The notes under the pieces: generated by a model
What the model saw: only the letters and a program-made list of their open reading frames with translations
The model's database searches: none
What the model was told of the DNA's origin: nothing
Assembly: GCA_026168455.1 (NCBI GenBank)
Contig: CM047429.1
Coordinates: 9,513,125 to 9,577,124 of the forward strand
Length of the DNA stretch: 64,000 nt
DNA from: Theocolax elegans
Lineage: Eukaryota; Arthropoda; Insecta; Hymenoptera; Cerocephalidae
Direction: 5' to 3'
Program-made: the position numbers and the translations under genes
Shown here: one piece after another, positions 30,576 to 42,200 of the stretch
Layout of the letters: each line of letters starts with the position of its first letter
Position numbering within the stretch: the first letter of the stretch is position 1

Positions 30576-32407
30576 TCAGGACACGTCCTAATTGTATAGC
30601 CCAGTTTGCCACATATATTGCAAGCTACGGGCTTGGGGACAACCTCCTTTCGCTTTTCCTTATCACCGGCATTAGACTTCTCGTCGTTTCTTGAAGTATG
30701 GCCACTCGATGACTGTCGGTCAGGACTCTTGCGATTACCCTTCCTCTGTCCCCATTTGAACCGAGGAGGTGATCTGTGGGTCTTCTTGCTTTGAGAGACA
30801 TCCACCTTGCCTCTCACCCCAGCTGTATGGCAACTCGTCTTAACGGAGACTAGCGTCTCCTCGAGGATTTTGGTGAACCGTTCCAAAAGATCTGTTGGAG
30901 CCGGTTCACTCAACTCCTTGGCTACGCTTGCTACCTTTGGTTTAGCGTTCGGCCGCTTCTTATTCCGCGACTTATATGCTAACTCAGGTAGCATCAAGTC
31001 TTCTTCTGCGGGCGGCGGCCGATATAATTTTTCTCGTTCGAGTGTTTGCTCGGCGTCCAACGCCAATTGCAAAAAACTCTCGATCGACCGAGCTTCAACT
31101 CTCTTAAATAAACGTTGGAGTTGAGGTAGCATATTGCGGTACAGATGATCTAACTGGCTCCGCTCATCCGGAATTGGCTTGAGCTTACGCATAATCGCGA
31201 TCGAGCAGGTGATATAATCCCTTACCGGCTCATCTTCGCCTTGCGTGCGAGCGTTAGATTCCTCGATGAGCCGTTGTTGATAACTCTGGCCCATTCCGTA
31301 CCACATCTTGGCGTATCTCACAAAATCTTGCCAGGAGTGCCATCTATCCTTCACATTCCGATACCACGTAGCTGCGTTATCGGTGAGAAGTTCCGACAAG
31401 GACGGTAACACCTCGTCCTCGCTGAGGTTGGCGAGTATCCTACAATCTTCTACTCGCGCAAGAAATGCTTCGATACTCTGGCTTTTGTCTCCAGAGAATC
31501 GAACTCCCCACTTACGAACAATTGCGCCAACATCGCGCACTGTCCCGGCCGATCTAGTTGTAGACTGGCCGGTTACGTTCGAGTCCATCCGACTAGGGTA
31601 GGGAGAGCTAGAATATGGAGGCTGACCTTGTCTCCATATCTCGCCCCTCCCCAAAGCTCCTCTAGCAGGTGCTTGAGGTGCTTGATAACCCTCACACTCT
31701 GCCTGCACCTGTCGTGGTCTTTCGTCCGTATCATCCAGTGTGTGACACGTATACGTGTCCTGGAATCGGACATGTTGGTTCGGCTCTCTATTTCTGTTGG
31801 TACTCGTTCTCTGCGTACCATCGCGGGCGTAGAAGTCCAATCTCAGAGCACTCACTTGATCTTCCAAATCTTTTATCCGTGCAGTCATGACGGCCTGTTG
31901 CTTCAACTGCAACGTCAACATCGCAGCGAATGTTTCCGGTATTTCAAACTGTGCTCCGCCTGTAGAAACTAACGTGATCCATTCCTCTCTGTTAGTTTCT
32001 TGGCTGGAGACCTCGGATTGCTGATCCTCCGTATGCTGATCTACTTCAGCATTTACGTCTGTCTCTTGCCTTTCTATGTCTGGAACGTCCAGCGCAAGAG
32101 TCTGTTGTAAAACCTCTACAACATTTGGATCAGAATCCGGATCAGGTAGTGCCGGATTCTGGGCGAACATAGCCTCAAACCAATCCGACCTCCGCCTATT
32201 TCGCCTTTCGCGATCTGCCAACAGATTTGTTTCTTCAGCGAAATCCTGAGCCGTATAATTACCCATTAACCACCGTTGGAGACGCTCGGCTCTCTTATAA
32301 TTTGGGCCGTCAACCCGCATCTCCAACGATTCGAGGTGAGCCTTGATCTGTTCACCGGATTGAGTATCAATCCAGTTGTCAATCTGGTTGGTCATCGACT
32401 CTGCCAT
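30545..32407 (-). CDS. gag: Gag polyprotein of the inner element (620 aa)
   Basis: Structural protein forming the virus-like particle. Residues about 1-140 are acidic and charged. A short coiled coil occurs at about 170-195. The retrotransposon gag (capsid) domain lies at about 300-460, with 'FSGDKSQSIEAFLARVE' and 'AATWYRNVK'. A basic Lys/Arg-rich stretch follows at about 545-590. The C-terminal zinc knuckle is C596-X2-C599-X4-Y604-X4-C609, in which tyrosine stands at the position of the canonical histidine, with an extra C612. The ATG at 32407 starts a fully open frame, and the leader to the PBS is about 1.18 kb. It ends at TAG 30547-30545, overlapping pol. Confidence 0.9.
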   Translation of the reverse strand: MAESMTNQIDNWIDTQSGEQIKAHLESLEMRVDGPNYKRAERLQRWLMGNYTAQDFAEETNLLADRERRNRRRSDWFEAMFAQNPALPDPDSDPNVVEVLQQTLALDVPDIERQETDVNAEVDQHTEDQQSEVSSQETNREEWITLVSTGGAQFEIPETFAAMLTLQLKQQAVMTARIKDLEDQVSALRLDFYARDGTQRTSTNRNREPNQHVRFQDTYTCHTLDDTDERPRQVQAECEGYQAPQAPARGALGRGEIWRQGQPPYSSSPYPSRMDSNVTGQSTTRSAGTVRDVGAIVRKWGVRFSGDKSQSIEAFLARVEDCRILANLSEDEVLPSLSELLTDNAATWYRNVKDRWHSWQDFVRYAKMWYGMGQSYQQRLIEESNARTQGEDEPVRDYITCSIAIMRKLKPIPDERSQLDHLYRNMLPQLQRLFKRVEARSIESFLQLALDAEQTLEREKLYRPPPAEEDLMLPELAYKSRNKKRPNAKPKVASVAKELSEPAPTDLLERFTKILEETLVSVKTSCHTAGVRGKVDVSQSKKTHRSPPRFKWGQRKGNRKSPDRQSSSGHTSRNDEKSNAGDKEKRKEVVPKPVACNICGKLGYTIRTCPDCAKNARGSG

Positions 32408-33585
32408 ACTAACTTAAAATTACCGCCGATTTCTTAACAAAACAAAAATAAAGAAAAATCGCTTCCGCAGGTACTTGTGCAAGGTCCTGTTATTCAACAC
32501 TAGGTGGCGTTAAACTACTAAATTATTGGGCCACTGTGTTGAAGGTTGTGATCTTTTCCCTTTTAAACAAACACCTTACGCTCACCAATTTGAAACTTGC
32601 TTGTGATAAAAAATTTTATAATTTTGACAACTATTTCACAAAATAAATTAAATTTCACCTTCAATTTAAATTTGTTATACGCGTTTCAGTTTAATTTATT
32701 TTAAAATACTGTACCCGATCTACAACAAAACCAAAAAAAAACTTTCGTACAATAAATAAATCAAACGAAGTAATAAACAAATAATAAAAAAAATTTTTAA
32801 TCCGGTAAAATGAGGAAGAAAACGGATTATCCTCGGCTCTCGGTCACCAGCGCACGCAAATATACTTAAAATTAAACAAATTCGTCAACGAATTAACAAA
32901 TAACTTAATAAATTATCAATAAATAAATTAACAAATAAATATATTCCTACCTAATTATATAGAATATCTGACGCAGTGACCTCTTACAATCGCGTATTAC
33001 ATAAAAAAAATAAATACAATTTTTATTATGACGCGAGAGCCGATACGCGTAGTCAAAATTATAACAAAAGCAAATTTCAAAAATCACACCCTTGCACAGG
33101 TATTAACAATTTTTATTAAGTCGCAAAAATTATTCTCGCTAATTTTCCGACTAACCTATACGGAATCAGGGACACGTGTTATTAAATCGCGGACCTCAAA
33201 CCATTCTATCTCCTATAAATAAATAAATCTGAAATTCTTGTATTTTACGTGTGTCAACAATTATCTAAAAAAATTTTATTACTGTCGACTTCGGATTTCT
33301 TCCTGATAAAAAACAAAAAAAAACGAAGAAACTCCGATAAAGTTATCCAAATTACTGTCAAACACAATAATTCATTAATTAAAATTAATTGCAACTCAAT
33401 TAATTCAATTGTCGACAATAATTAATACATTAATCCACTTAACTAACGTATTAATCCTTAAACACACGTAAATCAACCGAGCATATGTTCAAACAATTCA
33501 ATTCCGGTCCGTTCCTATTCCCTTGTCGCGCGCCGTGTACGCGCAATCAGTTATCCTAACGTCTAGGGACTTTTTCCTTCACTTA
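32408..33585 (-). other. 5' leader of the inner element
   Basis: AT-rich non-coding region between the PBS and gag ATG. It should hold the packaging signal and the splice donor for the third ORF; I could not place either with confidence. Confidence 0.6.
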
Positions 33586-33596
33586 GTTGGGCGCCA
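33586..33596 (-). other. Primer-binding site, tRNA-Lys type
   Basis: TGGCGCCCAAC on the minus strand abuts the 5' LTR directly. It matches the first 11 bases of lysine-tRNA PBS sequences (TGGCGCCCAACGTGGG in gypsy-like elements); the match stops there. Confidence 0.8.
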
Positions 33597-34672
33597 TGTA
33601 ACGGTGTGCTTGCCCGGGGAAAACTTACCGAGTCGTCAGTCTTAAGTATCTTTGGTTCGTGGCGAAAGAACTTGTACAATTTCGCCGACTAGATATTGCA
33701 CACTTAATGACTCGAACTGACGTATATATCTATATATATGTTATTTACAAAATATTCCCGCGCAGCGGCTGCGGTTACCTGTCCGCACACTTGCCGTTAA
33801 GGTTGTATGGAAATCGAATTACGATTTCCAACAACAGCAGGTAAAAATAATGATGTTCTTTCCTAAAATGGACCGCGGAAAGAAAATTAAAAGTGAGTCC
33901 GCGAAAATTCGTATCTTGTATTACGAATCGAAGGGAAACGGAGGAATAAAATTATAATACGCCGGTTAGATAAAATTATAACTCAACACGGGTTGAACTA
34001 CATTAACAAATGATAGATTTATTTAGTTAAAACAGATGATTTAAAATAATAACATTTAACTATATGGTCGAGGTCAACACGCACGGAGATTGAGTCGAAA
34101 ACACTGACTCAACGCGAGAGGGGAAAGGGGTACGCGAGCTAACTAATTTAAAAATATATGTACGCTCGCATTAATTAAACCGAATAATAATCATTAACGC
34201 GGAAGTGGTACCACTTACTTTTATTTATTCTCCTCGGGTTTCGAATACCGGAAAAGAACAACAAATTCCTTCCTCTCGCTGTCTCTTTATCTTCACGAAA
34301 ATGGAAAAGGTCGGTGGGAGAATTTCTCGACCACCGATCACTTTTATTCACTATGTCCGTGTGTAGAAGCACGACACTATCTCACACAATAAAAACGAAT
34401 CACTTACGATACGAAATATCGAAGGAATAATGCCGGATAGCTCTACGGACTATAAAAAGTATCTCTTCACGAAAACTATCTCGTCACACGTGTAACCGTC
34501 GTCGCGATCTTCTCTCTCGAGTTGTCGTGCGCGCGCGACTCTCCCCCCAATTACCTCTCTCCTCGCGCGGGTATCAGTCGCTCGCGCCGTCGAATATGCC
34601 TATATCTATTTATAGCATTCGACTCTACCTACCTGATTCGTATAATGTTAAGTGAGTACATCACTTACCATT

Positions 34673-34675
<3 letters not shown>
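33597..34675 (-). mobile_element. 5' LTR of the inner Ty3/gypsy element (1079 bp)
   Basis: Pairs with 24587-25665 with no difference seen. The downstream ACAT (34676-34679) completes the target duplication. The short open frames inside it recur in both LTRs and are not genes. Confidence 0.95.

Positions 34676-34676
<1 letters not shown>

Positions 34677-34728
<52 letters not shown>
34677..34728. repeat. (TA)n microsatellite at the inner element's target
   Basis: A run of about 24 TA units directly after the target duplication. Before insertion the site was TTTTAATATATACAT joined to this TA tract. Confidence 0.95.
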
Positions 34729-34729
<1 letters not shown>

Positions 34730-37044
34730 GTAGATTGTTTCAACCATTTTTTTGTTAAATTTGGTAATAGAATAAATGAAAAAGTATTCGAGATTATAAT
34801 TGACATATTAATACAATCAAATCAATTGCATAAATGTAATGAAATTGTATACATTAAGAAAGTTAACACATTACAAATTAACATTTTAATTATTATGATT
34901 TTAATCAAATATAATCACTTACAATTATGCTTTATAATTTTGAATTATTTGCACTGAATTATTATATTTATTAACAATTTAAAATTATGAATTATTTTAT
35001 ACTATTTTACGGAATTTCACACCTTTTTGGAAATTAACCTTTTAAATTTTTTTTAATAATATTAAGTATAGCAGAACATCCTTTTTTTAACGATCCAAAT
35101 TAACCTTTTATTTTTTTTATATTATTATTGTTACTATTAAAATTCTATCAATTCATTAAATAGTTATAACAAGTTTTAACACGAATTTAAAATTGAATTT
35201 TAATTTTATTTCACTACAATTATGTTTTTTTTTTCATTTCCCCTTTATTTATCTACACAAAAAAAATCGCTTTAGGAATAGTAACCATATTAATAAAATG
35301 TCACATAGTTATAACAAGTTAATTTTTTCTACAGGTATGACTAAATTATAGTAAACATAGTCTTAATTGTAAAATAAAAATTAATATTTGTTGTAGATAT
35401 TAAATTATATATTTCTTTAGTTAATCTACCTATTATACAATGTTCATATGCTTATATGTTTATGTTATAAACATATTTCAACGGCTCAAGTCAATATATT
35501 TTTTTGTTACAAATACTAAATTTTTATTGTCAAATATAAGTGAAATTTTTATGGATTTTATTGCTTTTAAATTGGTAAATAATAAACATAGGAGTAATTT
35601 TATGTATTTTTATTGCTTTTAAATTCATAAATAATAAATATAGTTTATTAACAGAAATTTAAACGTATATGGTGTTAATTACTTTTTTTTAAATTATTAT
35701 CGCTGTACGAAATTTTACTGAATTATCAATCTTATTTATAAAATATTTATTTATAGCAAACGTTACCAATTTTCTCAACTATATTAATTTTATTATATTT
35801 ATGGCAGTATAAACGTTCGAAATTTGTAATAAAATAGAAAGTTGATCATTATTTATTTATCTGACAACATTAAATATATTTTATATCATTATTATCCCCG
35901 CTTGAAAATATAGTTGTATCCATATTGCACTATATTTTATTGTTTTTTTTCTTGTAATAGTTAATATATATATACTTCTCTCGGTTTACTTAATAAACAT
36001 TAAATTTACATTTTGCAAATAATTAATAGTAATCATAATTACCACTATTATTATAATATCGGAATAAAAATTACCTTTCAACTCAATTAATTAATTAACC
36101 ATCAAATATTTTCTTCAACAATTACTTTTGAATTTTTGCTCTTCCGAGATACGCATTATTACTAAATATTATTATTGTTATTTAATTATTTTGGTTTTTT
36201 GTAGTCTTTTATTTTACTTTATTTTTCTTGAAACATTAATGTTATTAAAATATAAAGTTTTGATTAAACTATAAAACATTATATTACAAATGTTAAAGTT
36301 TGAATATTATTCACTAATTATTAACACTATAAAGCAAAATATTATATAAATATTGAAATAAAATTATAAAACTATTAAAACGAATTATATTAAAGAAAAG
36401 AATAAAACGTCATAAAATAATACGTTCTTTTTAAGGGAAAATACACTTGTTAGCAACAAATTGAATTAACAATTTTCGTCGGTAATTATTGAAAAAAAAA
36501 CATGAATTTTCAACGCAAAAATCGGAATTAAAATACAGATGAAAAAAAAACCTGAAAGAAAATCAATTATACCATTTAAAACATGCCGTAAGCATGGCGA
36601 TCAGGATTTTTCTCAAATTTGTTGTTGATTATATATACATACAGAGAAAAAACATTAAAAAATATTAAAAGATCACAAGAAGATATTTTTAGCATAAAAC
36701 ACATTATGAATTATTGTTATAGATATTATAACTTATCCATACGAATAATTTTATATACAAATATATGTAAACATCAATATTGTACTATAGTATGCATGCA
36801 CATATTATTTTAAGGTACATATAAGAATTGTATTTGAATAATGTAGCGGAGGTCATGCACTGCTTAACTATAACATTATACTATAAAAACTTCCCACTAA
36901 CATTAGTAGAAGAAGGTATGATAAGAAGGCGTCAAAATAATTTTTTTTAAAGAGAAATCATATAAAATATTTTAAAATACCTTGTCAACTGAGGTAATAA
37001 ATTTATTAATCCTTTTATGTTTTTTATCCTATTTAAATTGAAAT
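34729..37044 (+). other. AT-rich leader of the outer element, second half
   Basis: Continuation of 22206-24582 after the nested insertion. Extremely AT-rich, no coding similarity. Together with the first half it makes a leader of about 4.8 kb before gag, unusually long; an intron would explain it. Confidence 0.65.
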
Positions 37045-39255
37045 ATGATGTCTACCCCCAATATTTATCATTCGTCAAGCAGCTCCGAAAGCTTGAATCA
37101 AGCTGCGGGAGATAACCTCCCAAAAGGAGAAAACGCCAGTTCCCTTAAGGAAAGTAACCATCGTCCTGCTACGCCTTTTGGTGCAAGCGAAATTGAAAAC
37201 GCACCAAGGTTAATTAAAGAAAAGCTTAACAAACTCAATTTACATAATCCCAACGTTGCCCGGAAATTTCTCGCGTTTTTTAAGGATTTGAACAACGAAA
37301 ACACAAATCCAATCGAATGCCGAGTCCCAATCATGGACAGTCATATCCCTGATTCGGACTCTGCCGCTTACAGATGCGCGGAAACGCAGCGATTTTTGTT
37401 AAAAACACCTACTTTACGAGACGATGATAGACATTTAGAAACAAGACGGCAATCTCCTTCTGCTTTTGTCGAATTACCGCACCGAGCGCAAATACAAAAT
37501 ATTGAAAAACTCCATGACAATAAAACTGATCGACAAACTTTTACAAACAAAAAACCGACGTACTCGGGTAATTATCTTACTGACGATCCTACTCCTTTTA
37601 TTTCGCCTAAAAACGCAGTCGAAGCCTTAGGTTTTACATTAGTGCCGAAATCCTTACCAACGCATAACTATCAGGTATATAATGAACGAAGTCTATCGCG
37701 TCAAAACGATCATTTTCCTGAAAATAGGCAATTAAATATGTGGCAGGAGCATCAAGCTCCCGAAACATCTAGGCGTCCAGAATTACCGCTCCACCAAGCA
37801 TTTCAGTGTATTCCGAATTTTGACGGATCACCTAATGCATTTTTAACATTTTATTCCGCGGTGAAGACTATCCTCAGGAAATATGGTCCTGAGTACGACG
37901 AATATATTTTATTATTATTGGGAAATAAATTAACCGGCAAAGTAGCTGAGGCATACGGCCCTCTTCTTAGCGACTACACTACAACCACCGAATTATTAAA
38001 CGATTTAAATGCGCATTACAATAAATTTAATACTACGGAAGACGTGATGCCTAAACTTAGAAATATTGCTCAAAGATCATCCGAGTCGGTGAGCGACTAC
38101 GGATCTCGCGTCCAAATATTACTAAGTTCCTTAATCGCCGCTATAAATAATAAATACAGACTTAAACCTGATATGGCAGCGGAACACAGAGCATCTGCCG
38201 AGGATGATGCCTTAGATTATTTTATGATAGGTCTTAGACCACCTCTAGATCACCAAGTTAGGTGCAGTGCCCCTATTGATTTGAAAGATGCTATTAAGAA
38301 AGCCAATAAATTTGAAAATCGAATGGCAGGGCGAAAACACCTCTCATTCGGAGAAAATGAGATACAAGAACATACCACGGTACGGAGACTCACCTTCAAT
38401 CCAGTAACCGAATACAATAAAGATTAATGACCGAATAGGGCCTATAGTCCATCTAACCGTGACGGCTACAAACGCGACAGCTCATCATACAATTATAGAA
38501 ACGATAATCCTCGTCGTAATAATTTTAATAATGATTATAATAGATATAATAATAGAGAGTATAATAATAATAATTATAATAATGGTTATAGAAATGAATT
38601 TAACCGTACGGATAATAGATATAACCGCCAAAGTAGAGTAGACTACCCGCGTAATAATTATAATAATAATGCACCGCGCAGTAATTACGACAATTATTAT
38701 AGATCGCGTGGAAATAATTATAACCAATCTCGTGACAGTAGTGTCAACCGAGATAATAATTAGAACCGTTCACGTGACAGCAGCTCCAACAGAGGAAATA
38801 ATTACAATCAATCTCGTGACAGTAGTGTCATCCGAGGTAATAATTACAACCGTTCACGTGACAGTAGTTTCAACAGAGGGAATAATTATAACCGATCTCG
38901 TGACAGTAGTGTCAACCGAGAAAATAATTATAGCGGTTCACGCGATAGCAGCCTCAATCGAGACAGTACTTATAATCGATCTCGCGATAGTAGTGCCAAT
39001 CGAGGTAATAACTACAATCGATCTCGTGACAGTAGTGTCAATCGAGAGTGTAAAGACGATAACTATAATCGGTCCGGTAACAACGGTCAAAATAATAAAA
39101 GTTATAGGAACAATAATAACATAAATCAAAACATTGCCAAGCATGAGTCAAATACAAACTCGAATAATTACAACAGTGATAACGAATCTCAAAATGAGAA
39201 TAAAACCGAAACTCGTCTAGAAAATACCTCTAATTCGAAACAGCATTTAAACTAA
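37045..39255 (+). pseudogene. gag: Gag of the outer element, with three in-frame stops
   Basis: The ATG at 37045 opens a 460-codon frame. Residues 1-240 are hydrophilic. Residues about 250-430 match the capsid region of errantivirus-like gag ('IPNFDGSPNAFLTFY', 'YNKFNTTEDVMPKLRNIAQ', 'DALDYFMIGLRPPL'). TAA (38425-38427) and TGA (38428-38430) interrupt it. The same frame then continues to 39253-39255 with a nucleocapsid-like tail: Asn/Tyr/Arg-rich, then about eight 14-residue 'NYNRSRDSSVNRGN' repeats (42 bp each), with a further TAG at 38761-38763. No CCHC knuckle is present. The frameshift site lies in this frame just before the final TAA, so the full length was once the functional gag. Stop readthrough is the alternative explanation. 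Confidence 0.8.
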
Positions 39256-39289
39256 AAACTTGCTCGCCACAATCCTCAGGTGCCGAGCA
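39246..39289 (+). promoter_or_regulatory. -1 ribosomal frameshift signal of the outer gag-pol
   Basis: The slippery heptamer T TTA AAC (39246-39252) reads caT-TTA-AAC in the gag frame, followed at once by the gag TAA. After an 8-nt spacer comes a perfect 6-bp stem, TGCTCG (39261-39266) with CGAGCA (39284-39289). The pol frame is -1 and is open from 39234. This is the same heptamer used by coronaviruses and many retroelements. Confidence 0.85.
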
Positions 39290-42200
39290 CTTATATTCAT
39301 TACCTTCCAAAATTAATAAAAATAAAATCGTTTTGCATACGACAACCAACTTACGGTTTTTATCGACAGGTCGAAATCCACCAATAGTTGAATTAAAAAG
39401 TGATAGCTTAATAAAGAATTCGGGTAAATTTTATGTAGATTCTGGGGCTGACATCTCAATTATTAAAGAAAGTTCCTTACGGAAAAATACGAACATAAAT
39501 TCAAATGAAACGGTGCGTATTAATGGTGTTATAAAAGGAGAATGTCGAACTCTCGGCACAATAATTATAAAGCTAGAACGCTTCTCATGTATATTAAATG
39601 TTGTACCCAGTGATTTCCCGATAGACACAGATGGTCTCATGGGCTGGGATATTATAAGAAAATACAATGGACAAATATTAGCAAAGAATAATTGTTTAAT
39701 CCTAAACGACACCAAAATCCCCTTCAGTAAAAATGAGTGTTTTGTAATACCCCCTAGGGTTCATCGCGTAATTTATGCGAAAGTACTTAATAACGATGTC
39801 AGAACGGGTTGGGTCCCGCTTCAGAATATTAACCCACATATTTTATTCGGAAATTTTATAAGTAACAACGAAAATGGAAAAGTATTTGCGATGTGCGTAA
39901 ATACACATTTTGAACCTATAGAAGTACCTGTACCAGAAATCGAATTAATCGAATGCGAAGTGACAATACCTGATAATGCTAGTTTAGTCGGTGAGGACGA
40001 CAATATTAACGAGCATAATATTTATAGACTTTTTGAAAGTAATAGTAACAGTAGAGAAAACCGAATTGAAACTATAATGTCTCTTATAGACACGAAGGAT
40101 TGTAATGAACTTGAACTTAAACACGTTAGATCCTTAATCGAATTTGATCCCTATATTTTCGGTTTAGACGGAGAACCATTACCCGCGACGCACATTTTGA
40201 CTCATAAAATTACAACAACGTCAGATAAGCCTATACGAGCCAAGCAATACAGATATCCAACGGCTCTTAAAGAACAAATGGATATTGAAGTTAATAAACT
40301 TTTAAAAAGCGATATTATAGAACCTTCAGATTCTCCATACTGCTCTCCTATGTGGATAGTACCCAAACACCCAGACGAAAAAGGTAATAAACGATGGCGT
40401 TTAGTTACCGATTTTCGTAAACTTAACGAAATTACAGTTGGTTCCTATTATCCCTTACCATTCACAGCTGATATTTTAGAAAACCTCGCTTCAAGCCAAT
40501 ATATCACGGCTATTGATTTAAAGATGGGTTTCTATCAAATTAAAATGGACCCCAACGACGCGCCTAAGACGGCCTTTTCGAGCCCGTCAGGTACATATCA
40601 ATACAAACGATTAGCCATGGGATTGAAAGACGCGCCAGTTACGTTTAGCAAAGCGATAGCTCTTGCTTTACGAGGCCTTCAGGGCAAAGAACTAGAGATA
40701 TATCTCGACGACATCATGATATTCGCGAAAGATCTGAAAGAACATGAAACCAGATTCAAAAGGCTACTAAAACGATTACGAAAAGCCAACCTTACCATCG
40801 AACCAAAAAAGTGCCAATTTTTAAAGAAAGAAGCCCGCGTTCTCGGACACATTGTCGGAAACGGCGTAATTAAAACAGATCCTCAAAAAATAACCGCAGT
40901 TAAAAATTATCCAATCCCAACTAACACAAAAAAAGTAAAACAATTTCTAGGCTTTGTAGGCTACTATCGCCGTTTTATTAAAAATTTTGCAAAAATAGCG
41001 AAACCACTAACTAGCTTACTTAAAAGCAATACTAAATTTGAATGGAATGAGGCTCAAGCCGAAGCTTTCGAGACTCTACGTAATGAATTATGTAAAGAAC
41101 CGGTTTTAATTGCACCTAATTTAGATGAACCTTTTATTATTACTACTGATGCGTCAGATTACGCCATCGGCGCTATTTTAAGCCAAGGGAAAATCGGTCA
41201 AGACAAACCCTGTGCTTATGCATCCCGCTGTTTAAAAGGCAGTGAACTTTTATATCCGACCTACGACAAAGAACTGTTAGCAGTGGTCTTCGCAAAAGAA
41301 CAATTTGCTCCTTACATTTACGGAAAAAAATTTACGGTTGTGACCGACCACGAACCTCTTAAGCATTTTCATACAAGTGATAAGACTGATTTGCGATTTA
41401 ATAGATTGAAAGCAGCTCTCAGAGGTTATACCTTTGACATACAATATATACCAGGTGATAAAAACCCTCACGCTGACGCGCTTTCGCGTAACCCAGTCTT
41501 ACAAGAAAATGAGGAAAACCCAGAACGACCTCGTGTAGATCTCTATTCTTTAGCTGAAAAACAAGCTAATGTTGACATTCAAAACGGAGAAAGCGACTCC
41601 CCTCCAGCAAGAATATTAGTCACCCGTGCAACTAGAAAAAAGCGCATTCAGGGAAAATCAGTAAAAGTTAGACTTTCGGACGAAAAGGAAGAGGAAATTT
41701 TAGACTCGCAAGCCACACAACGAAAAAGGGCAAAAATTATTGAAAATACAGAAATTCATCACAACTTACCGAAAATCATATATTTCAAAAACGAAATTTT
41801 AGCCATTAGAAACGCAGACAATTCCTTTTATTTATGCAGAAACCTACAAGATGTGTATAAAGATCAAGAAAAAATACCTATCCAATGGTTGACTTTAAAT
41901 GAAGAGGAAAATTTATATTTTACCGATTTTTGTGATTCAATATCATATAACACTATTTTATCTAACGTATCTCTTCTTCAAGTAGGTAATATGTACAAAT
42001 TATCTGACGAAAACAAAGAACAAATAAAGAATATTCTCAAGCTTTCCTTGGAAGCCGAACGCAAAAAGACGGAAATAAGTGCTGATTGTACCAAAATAGA
42101 TAGTTCGCCTATTTTAAGTAGGCCTGCTAATAAACAAAAATTGGGTCGCATGAGAAAAGAAGAAAATCTACATAAAGACATGAAAGCCACTAGTTCACCT

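Larger units (their letters stand above)
24587..34675 (-). mobile_element. Inner Ty3/gypsy element, 10,089 bp, apparently intact
   Basis: It carries two 1079-bp LTRs with no difference seen, a 4-bp ACAT target duplication, PBS, gag, a -1 frameshift site, pol and a third ORF, all open on the minus strand. It sits inside the leader of the outer element, in a TA-rich tract. Identical LTRs and intact frames indicate a very recent insertion. A diverged relative is the solo LTR at 6972-10985. Codon and base composition of the genes (GC-richer) contrasts sharply with the surrounding AT-rich host element. Confidence 0.95.

Noticed and set aside
38459..39124. Ile/Val/Thr-rich frames on both strands
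   Set aside because: Shadows of the repetitive gag tail in another frame.
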